Shown piece by piece: positions 1-7,045 of a stretch of DNA of 64,000 nt; position 1 is the stretch's first letter; each line of letters starts with the position of its first letter. This DNA is from Demequina salsinemoris (lineage in GTDB: Bacteria; Actinomycetota; Actinomycetes; Actinomycetales; Demequinaceae): the NCBI RefSeq assembly GCF_000974805.1, contig NZ_BBQZ01000006.1, positions 124,001-188,000 of the forward strand. Reading direction: 5' to 3'. The notes beneath the pieces are model-generated. The model made no database searches. It saw only the letters and a list, made by a program, of their open reading frames with translations, and had not been told where the DNA came from. Position numbers and translations under genes: made by a program.

Positions 1-103
1 GGACCTTCTCGTCGGCAGGCGTGTTCTTGTAGAACTCGACTCCCTGGATCAGCGACGTGGCGCAGTTGCCGACGCCGACGATGGCAACGCGAAGCTTCGC
101 CAT
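1..103 (-). CDS. ino1: Inositol-3-phosphate synthase, N-terminal part (cut by window edge)
   Basis: Only the first 34 codons are in the window; the rest lies beyond position 1. The translation begins [18 protein letters not shown] and goes on to a QGVEFYKN segment, the Rossmann glycine loop and following helix typical of actinobacterial myo-inositol-1-phosphate synthase. That enzyme makes inositol phosphate from glucose-6-phosphate for phosphatidylinositol and mycothiol. The ATG is preceded by a good ribosome site (AAGGGAAG) lying in the 12-bp gap after the padR stop codon, so the two genes are almost certainly co-transcribed and translationally close. Identification rests on a short segment but is supported by the padR neighbour, an arrangement conserved in other actinobacteria. 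Confidence 0.85.
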   Translation of the reverse strand, partial: MAKLRVAIVGVGNCATSLIQGVEFYKNTPADEKV

Positions 104-115
104 GGGTTCTTCCCT

Positions 116-712
116 TCAATCGTCCGCCGCGGACGCGGCGGATCCGTTGTTGTCTCCGCTGTGTGCGGAACGTTCGTTCTCGATCAGTCGATCGAGCCAT
201 TCGACCTCGCGCTCGACGCGCTCGAGGCCGTGCCGGTGGAGCTCGGCGGTGTAGGCGTCGGCGCGCTCTCGCTGCCGCCGCCTCATCTCCTGGAGCTCGT
301 CGATCCGCTCGGACAGCCGCAGGCGGCGGCCCTCGAGGATGCGCAGGCGGGTCTCGGAGTCGGTCTGGCCGAACAGCGAGAACCGCACGTCGAAGGAGTC
401 GTCGTCGTACGAGTGGGCCCCCGCGGTGGCGAGCTCCTGCTCGAGCCGCGCCTGGCCGTCGTCGGTCAGGCCGTAGGCGATCCGGGATCGGCGGGACGAC
501 GGCACGCCTGCCGTTCCGACGCTCTCCTCGCCGACGGACTCGATGAGCCCCGCCTCGACCATCCGCTTGAGTGCGGGATACAGCGAGCCGTAGCTCAGGG
601 CGCGGAACGGGCCGAGCTCCGTGCCGAGGCGCTTGCGGATCTGGTAGCCGTGGAGCGGCTGCTCGGCGAGCATCCCGAGGATGCCGAGGGTCAGCACATC
701 GGTCTTCGCCAT
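116..712 (-). CDS. PadR-family transcriptional regulator upstream of ino1
   Basis: This 198-residue protein has the PadR winged helix at its N-terminus: LTLGILGMLAEQPLHGYQI, then a recognition region with SYGSLYPALKRMVEAGLI. A long C-terminal part (about 90-180), rich in Arg and Glu and probably coiled coil, would form the dimer. It starts 20 nt below a strong AAGGAGG site and is followed after 12 bp by ino1, so it likely controls inositol phosphate synthesis. A perfect 16-bp inverted repeat overlaps the promoter just upstream (768-814), which suggests autoregulation of the padR-ino1 operon. The effector is unknown. Confidence 0.9.
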   Translation of the reverse strand: MAKTDVLTLGILGMLAEQPLHGYQIRKRLGTELGPFRALSYGSLYPALKRMVEAGLIESVGEESVGTAGVPSSRRSRIAYGLTDDGQARLEQELATAGAHSYDDDSFDVRFSLFGQTDSETRLRILEGRRLRLSERIDELQEMRRRQRERADAYTAELHRHGLERVEREVEWLDRLIENERSAHSGDNNGSAASAADD

Positions 713-767
713 GCTTCGCCTCCTTGCCGCCGGTCCTGATCACGCACGGTCCGGGGAGGTCGTCGCG

Positions 768-823
768 ATGTATCGATGCGATATGTAGCACCTAGTTGTA
801 TCGCATCGATACATCGGATGCAA
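768..823 (-). promoter_or_regulatory. padR-ino1 promoter with PadR-type operator
   Basis: On the minus strand a -35 box TTGCAT (823-818) and a -10 box TACAAC (800-795) are 17 bp apart. Two perfect inverted 16-bp arms, 768-783 and 799-814, begin ATGTATCGATGC and are separated by 15 bp. One arm fills the promoter spacer and the other lies just past the start of transcription. ATGT...ACAT symmetry is the usual form of PadR operators, so repression by the adjacent PadR protein is the simplest reading. Confidence 0.75.
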
Positions 824-920
824 AGACGACGCGCAGGGGCGGCGCGTAGGGACGATGCGGCACCCGCGGTTCCACGGGTTCCGGTTGGTGAGTCATGGAA
901 CGTCTGAAGTGTCCCGTTCG

Positions 921-926
921 TAGACT
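921..926 (+). promoter_or_regulatory. -10 box for leaderless ponA
   Basis: TAGACT is followed by 6 nt and then the GTG start codon at 933. No ribosome site is present, so transcription probably begins at the start codon itself. Confidence 0.55.
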
Positions 927-932
927 GACTTC

Positions 933-3287
933 GTGAGCGACGAACGAGAGACCCCCCAGCGTCAGTCCCTCCGCCCTTCCGCGAGCGGCCAGGGCGGGTC
1001 CACGGGAGGCGCACGACCAACCACGGGCAGCCAGCGTGCGGGAGCCGCGACCACTGCCGCGAAGGGCACGAGCGAGTCCGCAGGCAAGGGCAAGGGGAAC
1101 GGGAAGAAGGGCAAGAACTCCGAGCCCTGGAAGCCCCAGAAGGCCAAGTGGAAGGTCTGGACCAAGCGGATCCTCATCGGCATCCTCGTCGCGGGCCTGC
1201 TCGCGGTCACCGCGGTGTTCGTGGCGCTGTACGTCATGTACTCGAAGCTCGAGACTCCCGAGCCCGCGCAGTTCGCGCTGTACGAGCAGTCCACCGTCTA
1301 CTACGACGACGGCACGACCATCATGGGCACGCTCGGCGAGGCTGAACGCGAGATCCTCACCCAGGACCAGTACGACGAGCTGCCGGACTACGTCGGCAAC
1401 GCGATCGTCGCGGCAGAGGACCGGTCCTTCTGGACCAACCCCGGCGTCGACATCATGGGCACCGCCCGAGCCCTCTACAAGACGGTCATCAAGGGCGACA
1501 GGCAGGGTGGATCGACCATCAGCCAGCAGTATGTCGAGCGCTACTACTCGGGCGAGACCGTCACCGACATCCCCGGCAAGATCAATGAGGCGCTGCTCGC
1601 GCTCAAGATCAACACCGAGCAGGAGAAGGACGAGATCCTCCTCAACTACATGAACACGATCTACCTCGGCCGCGGCGCGTACGGCATCGAGAAGGCGGCC
1701 GAGGAGTACTTCGACAAGGACGCGTCCGAGCTGACGCTGTCGGAGGCCGCGCTCATCGCGGGCGTCATCCCCGCGCCCTCCGCCTGGGATCCGCGAGTGG
1801 ACGCCGACCAGGCCGAGTACCGGTGGAACTACGTGCTCGACGGCATGGTCGACGCGGGCTTCATCACGCAGGAGGAGCGCGACGCCCAGGTCTTCCCCGA
1901 GACGATCGAGTACACCCGCTCGAACACCTTCGGCGGCACCAAGGGCTATCTCATCCGCGCAGCGATCGACGAGGTCGTCGCGAGCACCGACTACTCCGAG
2001 GAGGACATCGAGACCCTCGGCCTCGACATCGTCACGACGATCAACAAGAAGGACCAGAAGGCGGCCGTCCAGGCGGTCAAGGACATGCCCGACGACCACG
2101 ACGACGGCCTCATGGCGGCGACAGTGACGGTCGAGTCGGAGACCGGAGCGATCACGTCGATGTACGGCGGCTCCGACTATCTGGAGAGACAGCGCAACGG
2201 CGTGACCCAGGATCAGGTGCAGGCCGGCTCGACCTTCAAGCCATTCGCTCTCATCGCCGGCCTTGAGCAGGGGATCGGGCTGGACACCAAGTACCTCGCG
2301 AACAGCGGCATGACGTTCGGCGACTACGGGCCGGTCAACAACTTCGGCCACATCAGCTACGGCTGGGTCGACCTCGTCGAGGCGACGCAGAAGTCGATCA
2401 ACACGGCCTTCGTCCAGCTCGGCCTGGACGTCGGCGCCGACGCGGTGGTGCAGACCGCGATCGACGCGGGCATCCCCGAGGACACGACCGACCTCCACGC
2501 GACCCCGTCGGTCGTGCTCGGCCCGGCCGCGGTGCATCCGATCGACATCGCGGAGGCGTACGCGACCATCGCGAACGGCGGCGTCCATAACGACACCTAC
2601 ATGGTTCAGACCATCAAGGACGCCGATGGCGCCACCACGTACGAGCACGACACCACGTCGCGGCGGGTGTTCGACGAGGACGTGATCGCCGATACGACGT
2701 ACGCGATGCAGCAGGTGGTCCTGTACGGCTCCGGAAAGACCGCCAACTCGCTTGGCCGCGACATCGCGGGCAAGACCGGCACGTCGAACGACAACAAGTC
2801 GGCCCTGTTCGCGGCGTTCACCCCGCAGGTCGTCGGCGTCGTCGCGCTGTACCAGATCGGTGAGAACGGCGAGGCCGAGTCGATCACGCCGTTCGGCGGG
2901 TACTCCCAGATCACCGGCTCGACGGTCCCCACCGACGTCTGGACGGAGATGATGGGCACGATCCTCGAGGACTACGACGTCGAGGAGTTCCCCGGTCGAG
3001 CCAACGTCGGTGAGGCGTCGCACACCGCGAAGACGACGGAGGCGTCGCCCGAGCCGTCGGAGACGACGACCTCGACCGAGGCATCGCCCGAGCCGTCGGA
3101 GACGACGACCACGCCGGAGAAGACGACGTCGACGCCTGCGGAGACGACGACCACGCCGGAGAAGACGACGTCGACGCCAGCGGAGACGACGACCACGCCG
3201 GAGAAGACGACGTCGACGCCAGCGGAGACGACGACCGAGCCGGAGGCGTCGACCGCTCCATCGGCGGAGAGCGTCGAGCTTCCCTAG
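933..3287 (+). CDS. ponA: Class A penicillin-binding protein (bifunctional glycosyltransferase/transpeptidase)
   Basis: This 784-residue protein polymerises and cross-links peptidoglycan outside the membrane. It has a basic, disordered cytoplasmic start (1-75) and one membrane anchor (about 78-103). The GT51 glycosyltransferase follows, with catalytic Glu162 in AAEDRSFW and the GGSTISQQ and YLGRGAYGIE motifs. The transpeptidase domain has Ser433 in STFK, Ser488-Ile-Asn490 and the K614-T-G-T motif. The tail from about 695 is rich in Thr, Glu and Pro and ends in repeats, likely a wall-spanning spacer. The GTG start at 933 has no ribosome site but sits 7 nt after TAGACT, so the gene looks leaderless. 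Its place between padR-ino1 and rpsF matches ponA1 in mycobacteria. Confidence 0.95.
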   Translation: MSDERETPQRQSLRPSASGQGGSTGGARPTTGSQRAGAATTAAKGTSESAGKGKGNGKKGKNSEPWKPQKAKWKVWTKRILIGILVAGLLAVTAVFVALYVMYSKLETPEPAQFALYEQSTVYYDDGTTIMGTLGEAEREILTQDQYDELPDYVGNAIVAAEDRSFWTNPGVDIMGTARALYKTVIKGDRQGGSTISQQYVERYYSGETVTDIPGKINEALLALKINTEQEKDEILLNYMNTIYLGRGAYGIEKAAEEYFDKDASELTLSEAALIAGVIPAPSAWDPRVDADQAEYRWNYVLDGMVDAGFITQEERDAQVFPETIEYTRSNTFGGTKGYLIRAAIDEVVASTDYSEEDIETLGLDIVTTINKKDQKAAVQAVKDMPDDHDDGLMAATVTVESETGAITSMYGGSDYLERQRNGVTQDQVQAGSTFKPFALIAGLEQGIGLDTKYLANSGMTFGDYGPVNNFGHISYGWVDLVEATQKSINTAFVQLGLDVGADAVVQTAIDAGIPEDTTDLHATPSVVLGPAAVHPIDIAEAYATIANGGVHNDTYMVQTIKDADGATTYEHDTTSRRVFDEDVIADTTYAMQQVVLYGSGKTANSLGRDIAGKTGTSNDNKSALFAAFTPQVVGVVALYQIGENGEAESITPFGGYSQITGSTVPTDVWTEMMGTILEDYDVEEFPGRANVGEASHTAKTTEASPEPSETTTSTEASPEPSETTTTPEKTTSTPAETTTTPEKTTSTPAETTTTPEKTTSTPAETTTEPEASTAPSAESVELP
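3099..3224 (+). repeat. Three 42-bp tandem units in the ponA tail
   Basis: Units at 3099-3140, 3141-3182 and 3183-3224 each encode ETTTTPEKTTSTPA with only one or two base differences. Just before them a TEASPEPSETTT-like unit is present twice. The array is in frame and could change length by slippage without breaking the protein. Confidence 0.9.
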
Positions 3288-3300
3288 CGGCGAGACCAGA

Positions 3301-3331
3301 GGCCCGGCCCCACGGCGAGTGGGGTCGGGCC
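3301..3331 (+). terminator. Terminator hairpin after ponA
   Basis: Arms 3301-3313 and 3319-3331 pair over 13 positions with one G-T pair around a 5-nt loop, followed by TTCGTCGTCC. It lies 14 bp past the ponA stop and could also serve the convergent femX-like gene. Confidence 0.8.
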
Positions 3332-3405
3332 TTCGTCGTCCTGCTGGGCGCGCTCAGCGCGCGCACGAGTCCTCGGCGCGCACGGTGGCGCGGGCGCGGT
3401 GGTCC

Positions 3406-4449
3406 CTAGCGTCCGAGCGCGTGCTTGAGCCGCAGCGCCTGCGTGAGCGCCGCATAGCGCAGCGGCTTCACGGGAACGTCCCATGCGCCGTCGACCTCGA
3501 CGACGTCGCCGAGCTGCTGCTTGAACTCGCGCACGCCCATGAGCTGCGGGGCGCGGTCCGAGCCGACGCCCATGAGGTCGTACTGGGTCACGCCCTCCGA
3601 CTTCAGCGTGGTGAGGATGTGCCACTTGATCCTCAGGGCCGCCTCGGTCTTGCGCGCCTCCGCGTTGCCCGCGGCGTACACGTCCACGCCTGCGTCGTCG
3701 TAGACGGTCGAGATGACCCACGACACCGCGCGGCCGGGCGTGAGGTCGCCCTCCGGTCCGGTGTCGTGGCGGCGCGCGACCCACAGGCGCACGTGCTCGC
3801 CGAGCGACCGCAGCATCGTCAGGTAGACGTCGGGTCCGAAGATGCCGAAGCCGTCGCGCGACGCCGTCTCGCGGTAGATCTCGTACAGCTCGCCGAACTC
3901 CTCGTCCGTGAGCCCGGTCTCCTCGGCGACGGTCATCGCCTCGTCCTTGAGGGTGCGGCGCGTCTTGTAGCGACCCCGCTTGGAGAAGGACTGCATGATC
4001 ACGTCCTCCTCGCGCAGGAGGTCGACGATCACGGTGTGGTCGTAGGTCACGGTCTGGAGCAGGTCGCTCAGGTCCGGCGCGGGGTGCTTGGCGTGCATGC
4101 GAAGGAACACGCACCACGACGCCTCGCGCTTCACGTAGGCGACGAGCGCCCTGCGCACCGCGAGCTCGCGCTCCGGGGTCTGCTCGGACAGCCAGATCGG
4201 GCCGTGCTTGGCCCACAGATAGCGGAACCCGCGCCCCTCGAAGGCGCTGAAGGCGATCAGCGCCACCGGCTCGTCGCCCGCCGAGACAGCGAGGCGGCGC
4301 CACGGCGCGCGGCCGGGGACCGCAGCGTCGTACGTGTCCCAGGCTGGGGACTGCTCGATCGGCACGGGATGAGCGGCGGTGCGCGCCAGCTCGAGGAAGC
4401 GTTCGTCGGGGACCTGGGCGACGCTGAGGGCGTCAGCTGAGGTAGTCAC
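3406..4449 (-). CDS. FemAB/FemX-like aminoacyltransferase (peptidoglycan bridge formation)
   Basis: This 347-residue protein has the double GNAT fold of the FemAB family, which uses aminoacyl-tRNA to build side bridges on lipid II. Recognisable parts are QSPAWDTYDAAV near the start (about 27-38), LWAKHGPIWL, the SFSKRGRYKTRRTLK segment, the NAEARKTEAALRIKWHILTTLKSEGV helix typical of the family, and a C-terminal YDLMGV...FKQQLG block. The chosen GTG at 4449 follows a TACGCT box by 6 nt and has no ribosome site; longer starts would read through that promoter. It converges on ponA, and both act on the cell wall. Which amino acid it adds cannot be told. Confidence 0.85.
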   Translation of the reverse strand: MTTSADALSVAQVPDERFLELARTAAHPVPIEQSPAWDTYDAAVPGRAPWRRLAVSAGDEPVALIAFSAFEGRGFRYLWAKHGPIWLSEQTPERELAVRRALVAYVKREASWCVFLRMHAKHPAPDLSDLLQTVTYDHTVIVDLLREEDVIMQSFSKRGRYKTRRTLKDEAMTVAEETGLTDEEFGELYEIYRETASRDGFGIFGPDVYLTMLRSLGEHVRLWVARRHDTGPEGDLTPGRAVSWVISTVYDDAGVDVYAAGNAEARKTEAALRIKWHILTTLKSEGVTQYDLMGVGSDRAPQLMGVREFKQQLGDVVEVDGAWDVPVKPLRYAALTQALRLKHALGR

Positions 4450-4455
4450 GGACCC

Positions 4456-4461
4456 AGCGTA
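4456..4461 (-). promoter_or_regulatory. -10 box for leaderless femX-like gene
   Basis: TACGCT on the minus strand, 6 nt before the GTG at 4449. No Shine-Dalgarno site fits in the gap. Confidence 0.5.
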
Positions 4462-4531
4462 ACGGCGCGAACGGCCGTGAACCCGTTGGACGCCCGGCGC
4501 TGGGGAACGGCGCTGGGGAACCGTGCGAAAC

Positions 4532-4569
4532 GGGACGATGCGGACGTTCGGCGGCCATCGCATCGTCCC
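4532..4569. repeat. Inverted pair of the GGACGATGC motif upstream of rpsF
   Basis: GGGACGATGCG (4532-4542) and CGCATCGTCCC (4559-4569) form a perfect 11-bp inverted repeat with a 16-bp spacer. It lies between the divergent femX-like and rpsF genes. Confidence 0.85.
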
Positions 4570-4631
4570 TTCCCCAGGCGGCCTGGCGAGCACGGGCCGG
4601 ATGCCGTACCCTGGATAGCCGTGGCTGAGCC

Positions 4632-4691
4632 CTGTCATCCGACAGTGCAGGCCGCGAAGCATCAGACCCTCCTGCCACGGAACGTCCGTGG
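4632..4691 (+). promoter_or_regulatory. Structured leader of the rpsF operon
   Basis: Two perfect hairpins can form: CTGTC/GACAG (4632-4645, loop of 4) and CCACGGA/TCCGTGG (4675-4691, loop of 3). A GAGGAGG ribosome site follows at 4704-4710. A TACCCT box near 4605 could be the -10. S6-S18 is known to bind its own mRNA leader in many bacteria, so autoregulation is plausible, but I could not match the specific S6-S18 motif. Confidence 0.4.
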
Positions 4692-4721
4692 CCGCATAGT
4701 CCAGAGGAGGTGGGTATTTCG

Positions 4722-5012
4722 ATGCGTCATTACGAGATGATGGTCATTCTCGACCCTGAGGTGGATGAGCGTACGGTCACCCCGTCGCTCGAGAAGTACC
4801 TCGGCGTGGTCACCGGCGACAACGGAACCGTCGACAAGGTCGACGTCTGGGGCCGCCGCCGCCTTGCGTACCCCATCAAGAAGAAGAGCGACGGCATCTA
4901 CGCGGTGATCGACTTCACCGCGGAGTCCGCGACGGCCAAGGAGCTCGAGCGTCAGCTCGGCCTCAACGAGACCGTCCTGCGCCTGAAGCTGCTCCGCCCG
5001 GACGCCAAGTAA
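4722..5012 (+). CDS. rpsF: 30S ribosomal protein bS6
   Basis: This protein has 96 residues, the usual length. It begins [17 protein letters not shown], the standard S6 opening, and has [22 protein letters not shown] in the middle. It binds S18 on the platform of the 30S subunit. The ATG at 4722 has a GAGGAGG site 11 nt upstream; a GTG at 4710 in the same frame would overlap that site and is rejected. It is the first gene of the rpsF-ssb-rpsR-rplI operon. Confidence 0.97.
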   Translation: MRHYEMMVILDPEVDERTVTPSLEKYLGVVTGDNGTVDKVDVWGRRRLAYPIKKKSDGIYAVIDFTAESATAKELERQLGLNETVLRLKLLRPDAK

Positions 5013-5070
5013 GGCTCCCGGGCCTCGTCAGAATCCTCACCCACAGCAAGCGACCCCTAGGGAGCTACAC

Positions 5071-5556
5071 ATGGCAGGCGACACCCAGATCACCGTCGTA
5101 GGAAACCTCACCGGCGACCCCGAGCTGCGATTCATCCAGTCCGGCGCCGCGGTGGTGAACTTCACGGTGGCGTCCACCCCGCGTCAGTTCGACCGTCAGT
5201 CGAACGAGTGGAAGGACGGGGAGACCCTGTTCATGCGCTGCTCCCTGTGGCGCGAGGCCGCGGAGAACGTGGCCGAGTCGCTCACCAAGGGCATGCGCGT
5301 CATCGTGACGGGCCGCCTGGTGTCGCGCTCGTGGGAGGCCAACGGCGAGAAGCGCACCGTCAACGAGATCCAGGTCGACGAGGTCGGCCCCTCGCTCCGT
5401 TACGCGTCGGCCAAGGTCACGCGCAACCAGCGTGGCGGCGGCAACGGCGGCGGAGGCTTCTCGGGTGGCGGTGGCGGCTACTCCGCTGCACCGGCCGGAG
5501 GTTCCGACAACGACCCGTGGGCAACCGCCCCGGCGTCGGACGAGCCCCCCTTCTAA
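5071..5556 (+). CDS. ssb: Single-stranded DNA-binding protein
   Basis: This 161-residue protein has an N-terminal OB fold (about 1-110: [45 protein letters not shown]). A glycine-rich linker follows (about 118-140), then the acidic tip ASDEPPF that recruits replication and repair partners. It coats single-stranded DNA at the fork. The ATG is preceded by AGGGAGC. Placement between rpsF and rpsR is conserved widely and implies shared regulation with ribosome synthesis. Confidence 0.97.
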   Translation: MAGDTQITVVGNLTGDPELRFIQSGAAVVNFTVASTPRQFDRQSNEWKDGETLFMRCSLWREAAENVAESLTKGMRVIVTGRLVSRSWEANGEKRTVNEIQVDEVGPSLRYASAKVTRNQRGGGNGGGGFSGGGGGYSAAPAGGSDNDPWATAPASDEPPF

Positions 5557-5575
5557 ACACCCAGGAATTCAGGAA

Positions 5576-5812
5576 ATGGCTAAGAACGACATCCGCAAGC
5601 CGCGCAAGAAGGTCAACCCCCTCAAGGCGGCCAAGGTTCAGAAGATCGACTACAAGGACACCGCGCTGCTGCGCAAGTTCATCTCCGACCGCGGCAAGAT
5701 CCGCTCGCGTCGCGTGACCGGTGTCTCCGTCCAGGAGCAGCGTGAGATCGCCCGTGCCGTCAAGGTCGCGCGCGAGATGGCGCTCCTTCCCTACGCCGGC
5801 TCCGGCCGCTGA
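5576..5812 (+). CDS. rpsR: 30S ribosomal protein bS18, cysteine-free (zinc-independent) form
   Basis: This protein has 78 residues, of which [20 protein letters not shown] and the [12 protein letters not shown]...REMALLPY core are typical S18. The N-terminal segment reads [19 protein letters not shown] and has none of the cysteines that bind zinc in the C+ form. It starts 19 bp after ssb with GGAAATG context. C-minus S18 as the operon copy is usual in Micrococcales, whereas in mycobacteria that form is the zinc-starvation paralogue. Confidence 0.96.
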   Translation: MAKNDIRKPRKKVNPLKAAKVQKIDYKDTALLRKFISDRGKIRSRRVTGVSVQEQREIARAVKVAREMALLPYAGSGR

Positions 5813-5824
5813 TCGGGGGTAGAC

Positions 5825-6271
5825 ATGGCTAAGGTCATCCTCACCCACGAGGTGCACGGTCTCGGCATCGCCGGCGACGTCGTCGACGTCAAGGACGGCT
5901 ACGCTCGCAACTTCCTCATGCCCCGCAAGCTGGCCACCCCGTGGTCGGCCGGTGCTGAGAAGCAGATCGAGGGCCTCCGCAAGGCGCGCCGCGCCAAGGA
6001 GATCCAGAGCATCGAGGGCGCCCAGGCTGCCCGCGACGCCCTGCAGTCCGTCGAGGTCGTCGTCGAGGCGAAGGCTGGCGAGTCCGGTCGCCTCTTCGGC
6101 GCCGTGACGCCCGCCGACATCGCGACCGCCATCGGCGACCGCGCGAAGGTCGACAAGCGTCGCATCCACCTCGCGCAGCCGATCAAGGCGCTCGGCGAGT
6201 ACACCGCCACGGTGTCGCTTCACGACGAGGTCTCCGCGACCGTCGCCGTGAAGGTCGTCGCCGCGAAGTAA
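5825..6271 (+). CDS. rplI: 50S ribosomal protein bL9
   Basis: This 148-residue protein has the L9 signature at its start: MAKVILTHEVHGLGIAGDVVDVKDGYARNFL, read as two adjacent blocks. A long connecting helix follows (about 42-75), then a C-terminal rRNA-binding domain with GRLFGAVTPADIATAI. It starts 12 bp after rpsR and is the last gene of the operon before a terminator. Confidence 0.97.
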   Translation: MAKVILTHEVHGLGIAGDVVDVKDGYARNFLMPRKLATPWSAGAEKQIEGLRKARRAKEIQSIEGAQAARDALQSVEVVVEAKAGESGRLFGAVTPADIATAIGDRAKVDKRRIHLAQPIKALGEYTATVSLHDEVSATVAVKVVAAK

Positions 6272-6299
6272 CGCTCGGACCCTCGGGTCCATCCACCTA

Positions 6300-6325
6300 G
6301 GCCCGGTCCCTTCGGGGGCCGGGCC
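6300..6325 (+). terminator. Terminator after rplI
   Basis: The stem GGCCCGGTCCC (6300-6310) pairs with GGGGCCGGGCC (6315-6325), with one G-T pair, and is followed by TTCGTGCG. A smaller GGACCC/GGGTCC hairpin comes just before it. Confidence 0.8.
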
Positions 6326-6378
6326 TTCGTGCGTTCCGGGGGCTGTCGGTGACCGCGCCCCGGGCCGCGCATCGTGCC

Positions 6379-6420
6379 CCCGCACCCGCACCCGCACCCG
6401 CACCCGCACCCGCACCCGCA
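6379..6420. repeat. Seven perfect CCCGCA hexamers
   Basis: A perfect tandem array of seven CCCGCA units (42 bp) in the rplI-dnaB gap. It is noncoding by context and prone to slippage. Confidence 0.95.
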
Positions 6421-6440
6421 GGCCTCGCCCGCCGTCGGCC

Positions 6441-6537
6441 GACAGTCTGAACCAATCCCAGACCCGACTCGCGAGCGAGTCGCGGGACGACGCGGCGTGT
6501 CGCCGGGGTGTCGTGGCTCGGATTGGTTCGTACTGTC
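6441..6537. repeat. Long interrupted inverted repeat in the rplI-dnaB gap
   Basis: Outer arms 6441-6458 and 6520-6537 match at 16 of 18 positions, with the cores GAACCAATCC and GGATTGGTTC. Between them lies a perfect GACTCGC-GA-GCGAGTC hairpin (6466-6481). The outer arms are less GC-rich than the surroundings. It could be a protein-binding site or the ends of a small mobile element; no transposase or target duplication is visible. Confidence 0.75.
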
Positions 6538-6657
6538 GCAGCGTGGGGGCGGTGTTGGGCGGTGTCGTGCCTGGACGATGCGGGGGCGGAGGTCCTCCTC
6601 CACTATCGGAGGCGGTGCGTCCAAGTCAAGAGTGATAATGGTGCGTATCGGACAGGT

Positions 6658-6673
6658 TTGAGAGCGTTCTCAA
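6658..6673. promoter_or_regulatory. LacI-type operator-like near-palindrome
   Basis: TTGAGAGCGTTCTCAA has 6-bp arms around GCGT and resembles LacI-family operators of the TGAGAGCGCTCTCA type. No sugar gene is adjacent, so its target is unclear. Confidence 0.35.
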
Positions 6674-6735
6674 CACTGATGAACACCTGTCGCGACACGC
6701 CGATGCGCGACACGCCGAGTCTTTCGTCCCCGGGT

Positions 6736-6899
6736 TTCTCCACAGCGGTGGATTCGGTGACCTCGCTGGTAAAGACCGAGAAATCGGTCCAGTGTTGACG
6801 TAACTCACAGCGCTATCCACAGTTGTCCACGGAGTCTTCAACACGAGCGCCCCCACCTCGTCCCCAGACAATCCCCAGACTGTTGACAAGTTGTCCACG
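6736..6899 (+). promoter_or_regulatory. Cluster of DnaA-box-like sites upstream of dnaB
   Basis: Four sites on the same strand each differ by one base from a TTATCCACA or TTGTCCACA box: TTCTCCACA (6736-6744), CTATCCACA (6813-6821), TTGTCCACG (6823-6831) and TTGTCCACG (6891-6899). The second and third are separated by one base. No dnaA or dnaN is nearby, so this is more likely DnaA control of dnaB or DnaA titration than oriC itself. Confidence 0.5.
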
Positions 6900-6926
6900 T
6901 CCAAGGGTCGACGCGGATCTTCCGAG

Positions 6927-6956
6927 TTTGATATCGCGCCCGGCGCCGCCTACGGT
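6927..6956 (+). promoter_or_regulatory. Probable dnaB promoter
   Basis: TTTGAT (6927-6932) and TACGGT (6951-6956) are 18 bp apart, giving a leader of about 80 nt that contains a GC-rich hairpin near 6968-6990. Confidence 0.45.
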
Positions 6957-7045
6957 CGCATGTCAGACCCCCGCGAGAGGGTGGGGGTGTCGAGGCGTCG
7001 GGGGGGACGTCACCGCGCGGTCAAGGTGTGAGAGGCAGGTGCCAG

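Noticed and set aside
792-3023. 743-residue open frame antisense to ponA
   Set aside because: It mirrors the ponA codons at high GC, has no family motif and runs through the ponA active-site motifs; it is a shadow frame.
4477-4740. 87-residue frame before rpsF
   Set aside because: Covers the rpsF leader and promoter, with no ribosome site or family feature.
6379-6420. CRISPR array
   Set aside because: Six-base tandem units without spacers; no cas genes anywhere in the window.
6736-6899. Chromosomal replication origin
   Set aside because: DnaA-like boxes are few and dnaA, dnaN and an AT-rich unwinding region are absent; the gene order suggests oriC is near but outside the window.
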